A stretch of DNA of 64,000 nt, taken from positions 1 to 64,000 of the forward strand of contig JAJDAP010000018.1 of NCBI GenBank assembly GCA_029261795.1, in the 5' to 3' direction. Source of the DNA: Deltaproteobacteria bacterium (GTDB taxonomy: Bacteria; Myxococcota_A; UBA9160; UBA6930). Positions 62,228 to 64,000 of the stretch are shown here, piece after piece. The notes beneath the pieces are model-generated. The model did not search any database, was not told the origin of the DNA, and saw nothing but the letters and a program-made list of their open reading frames with translations. The translations under genes were made by a program, and so were the position numbers. The stretch's first letter is position 1. Every line of letters starts with the position of its first letter.

Positions 62228-62764
62228 GTGCACCTTGCGCTCCATGCCGGCCGCGTTCCGCTCGGACTTCTCATGGCCCGCCTGGGCACCACCTACGCCC
62301 ACTACCTCAACCGCCGCGATCGCCACGTTGGGCACCTCTTCTAGAACCAGGACGAACATCGCCTCGTCGAGGACTCGACCGATCCCGAATGTCTTGTGAT
62401 TTACGTTCATCAGAATCCCTGAAGACCGGCCTCGTTCGAAACCTCGCCGCGCTTGCGGATTTCCGGTGGTGCGGCCAAGGGCCCTCGTTGAAATCCGAAA
62501 GCGCATCTCGGCCCGCACCGAGCGGCTTTGGCCGGCCCACTTGAGGGCCTGGACAGCCTCACCGAATCGGTCTGTCTCACTGATGAACTCCCTCGTGAGG
62601 CCCTGAGCCGTCGCCCCCAAGGCCAGTGCATCGTCCGCGCTCGCACCGAAGTCGCGCGCCGCCCGAGCCAAGAATTAGGCCTATCGAGCTGATCAGTGGC
62701 TCGCGCCCTCGATGTCGCCGACTCCGCCATCAACCGCACCCTCTCTCGACTTCTCGAAAACTAA
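62213..62764 (+). pseudogene. REP-associated tyrosine transposase (RAYT/Y1) remnant
   Basis: Conserved pieces of a TnpA_REP-type transposase read in order on the plus strand: NHVHLALHAGRVPLGLLMAR with the HxH-type NHVH motif, LGTTYAHYLNRRDRHVGHLF, then an in-frame TAG (62342), IYVHQNP, a frameshift, LKTGLVRNLAALADFRWCG, and after further shifts the HTH-like end SVARALDVADSAINRTLSRL with stop at 62762-62764. The N-terminal ~60 residues are missing. It is clearly dead. It overlaps the start of the TSP3-repeat gene on the other strand. Confidence 0.75.
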
Positions 62765-62992
62765 CAATTGATGGTGGCATCTTGTCCGAGCTCCCATTGA
62801 GCCACCCCGACTGACTCCACAGCTCTCGTACGCAAACTCCCAAGCTCCTCCTCGCAACGGAACTTCCGAAGAACGCCCGTATTGAGCCACAGAACGCGCC
62901 CCTCAAGAACCAGTGTCTCAACCCCACCTGCTTAGCAACAACCATCACTCAACCGATTCGGCGTTTCGAGAAACTTGCCGGGAACATTCCAC

Positions 62993-63340
62993 CTACCTCG
63001 CAGCGAGATTTCCCAAGAGTTGCCCAATCTCACGGTCGAGATCTCGGACAAGGACGAGGAAACCATTGTTGGCCTGCCGAATGGATGAGTCATCGGCTGC
63101 GACCAAATGGCCCGCCTCGGGTGTGATGTAGAGATCACCGAGCGACCCCATGCCCGATATGCCCCTCCGACTCCGCTTCAGATGTTCTTCCAGACGGTCT
63201 GGCGACCCAGCTGCCGTTGGTAGGTCCCTTAGCCATTCGTCGAGAACGCGGGGCCATCGTCCGTCACGAATCTCCGCTAGGTAGCGGCGAACCTTGACAA
63301 GGCGAGCCCTATACATGTCTGTGTTGATGTCAGAAGCCAT
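62993..63340 (-). CDS. probable immunity protein
   Basis: A 115-aa soluble protein from ATG 63340, overlapping the 3' end of the upstream toxin-like gene by 11 nt. It has two charged helical parts (YRARLVKVRRYLAEIRDGRW; EEHLKRSRRGISGMGSLGD) and ITPEAGHLVAADDSSIRQAN. I recognise no named family. Size, order and overlap are what is expected of an immunity gene after a polymorphic toxin; this is inference. Confidence 0.6.
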   Translation of the reverse strand: MASDINTDMYRARLVKVRRYLAEIRDGRWPRVLDEWLRDLPTAAGSPDRLEEHLKRSRRGISGMGSLGDLYITPEAGHLVAADDSSIRQANNGFLVLVRDLDREIGQLLGNLAAR

Positions 63341-63980
63341 ACTGCGGCAACACCTCGGTGGCTAGAAGCTTGAAACCTGCCCTCACCGGATCCTCGACGT
63401 AGACTTGGAACCCCGTCCCCCCTTTCACAGGCCCCTCGAAAATGACTGTTCCGGCGGGGATCCGGTAGGAAGATACCTCTAGTAGATCATTGCCGTAGTT
63501 GACGATGTTGTAGAGCCTCTCCGCTTCCGCCGCGCTAGATGGCTTCGTCGTACCAAACCAACGGCCAAACGTACTCCCCTCTGCGCGATAGACGACCAAG
63601 TCGTCAGCGAGAGTTCTTGCTGCGTACGCCCTACCCGCGAACGTCCGGGCTACGTCATCAGAGAGGCTTGCGAGGGCAGGTAGGAGGGGCTGGCTGGAAC
63701 CGGCGAGCCTTCCCAACGATGATGCGATGGGAGCGGAAAGGTTGTGCGTTCCGCAAGCCTCAGCACAGGCTAGGCCAAATCCGATACCGAGCGCAGTATT
63801 CGCCCAAGTCGGATTTGCCACGGCCCAGGCTGGAAGCAAGCTCTCTGCTATCCCGCCGCCCAGCGCGCTTCCACCTACCGCAGTACCAAGCGCCGGCAGA
63901 GCCACGAGCGTGAGCATTGCAAGCGACGCCATCCCCTCGTACTTCGCCGTGCTCAGGCGAAGCTCGGCGTTCAAGTGCAT
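63330..63980 (-). CDS. probable polymorphic toxin, C-terminal part (may continue past window edge)
   Basis: At least 216 aa. Residues 15-80 are hydrophobic and Gly/Ala-rich (ASLAMLTLVALPALGTAVGG), and the C-terminal ~100 residues look like a toxin domain: DDLVVYRAEGSTFGRWFG, EVSSYRIPAGTVIFEGPVKG and GGTGFQVYVEDP. The pattern of YR, STF and Q-x-Y-x-E spaced along the chain recalls ADP-ribosyltransferase-like toxins, but I cannot confirm it. From ATG 63980 the frame stays open to 64000, so the real start may be outside. Confidence 0.6.
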   Translation of the reverse strand: MHLNAELRLSTAKYEGMASLAMLTLVALPALGTAVGGSALGGGIAESLLPAWAVANPTWANTALGIGFGLACAEACGTHNLSAPIASSLGRLAGSSQPLLPALASLSDDVARTFAGRAYAARTLADDLVVYRAEGSTFGRWFGTTKPSSAAEAERLYNIVNYGNDLLEVSSYRIPAGTVIFEGPVKGGTGFQVYVEDPVRAGFKLLATEVLPQYGF

Positions 63981-64000
63981 CGCGTGACCGGTTGCAGACA

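Overview
The window is high-GC DNA from a Gram-negative bacterium: it encodes TonB receptor, secretin, outer-membrane barrel and Wzm/Wzt genes. The mix (many two-component proteins, a MSHA/type II-like pilus operon, an F420-type luciferase-like oxidoreductase, a fused indolepyruvate ferredoxin oxidoreductase, a CaiB-type CoA-transferase) suggests a deltaproteobacterial-like lineage (Myxococcota, Desulfobacterota or Binatota-like). That placement is inference. No rRNA, tRNA or CRISPR was seen.

Region 1 (97-4971, minus strand) is the most striking. It is a translationally coupled operon: a 36-aa leader ORF, an Rcp1-like response regulator, a receiver protein with a KaiA-type C-terminal domain, KaiB, a two-domain KaiC that keeps the Ser/Thr phosphosites of the cyanobacterial clock, and a receiver-PAS-histidine kinase. 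Every junction is a 4-nt start/stop overlap. It looks like a complete KaiA3-KaiB-KaiC timing module outside cyanobacteria with its own input and output proteins. Next to it (5.0-6.4 kb) is decayed DNA with a kinase fragment, an IS5-type transposase tail and a 35-bp inverted repeat.

Region 2 (6412-13839, minus) is an ABC-transporter-dependent surface polysaccharide operon: GT4, Wzm, Wzt with a C-terminal cargo domain, a 175-aa protein, a double GT4 and a coiled-coil methyltransferase. About 1.1 kb without a recognisable gene follows, then an internally deleted PAS-kinase relic.

Region 3 (15.8-26.6 kb, plus) holds a REC-PAS-GGDEF-EAL protein, a TonB receptor, a YfiR-like protein and two related hybrid kinases around an outer-membrane protein. 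One kinase has an EF-hand-like loop in its sensor and a His-to-Tyr change in its HPt domain. An attC-like palindrome lies in the gap before region 4.

Region 4 (27148-36844, plus) is a nine-gene pilus/secretion operon: MshEN-type ATPase, platform protein, pseudopilin, fused PilM/PilN, PilO, PilP/GspC-like, MshL-like secretin, TPR protein and a second pseudopilin. The ATPase has two MshEN-like motifs, so c-di-GMP control is plausible.

Region 5 (37.1-45.7 kb) is more signalling: a NarL-type regulator, histidine kinase, PilZ-cyclic-nucleotide-domain fusion and degenerate flavoprotein disulfide reductase; then an XRE protein, a PAS-rich kinase, a second NarL-type regulator and a pseudo-receiver-PilZ protein.

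Region 6 (45.7-58.6 kb) is metabolic and envelope-related: luciferase-like oxidoreductase, indolepyruvate oxidoreductase, NUDIX, isochorismatase-like and CoA-transferase genes, a secreted PHP-domain protein, a ClpP-like protein, and an SGNH-MBOAT acyl-transfer pair.

Region 7 (58.8-64.0 kb) has two secreted proteins, one with thrombospondin type 3 and dockerin-like calcium repeats, a decayed REP-associated transposase, and a probable toxin-immunity pair at the window edge.
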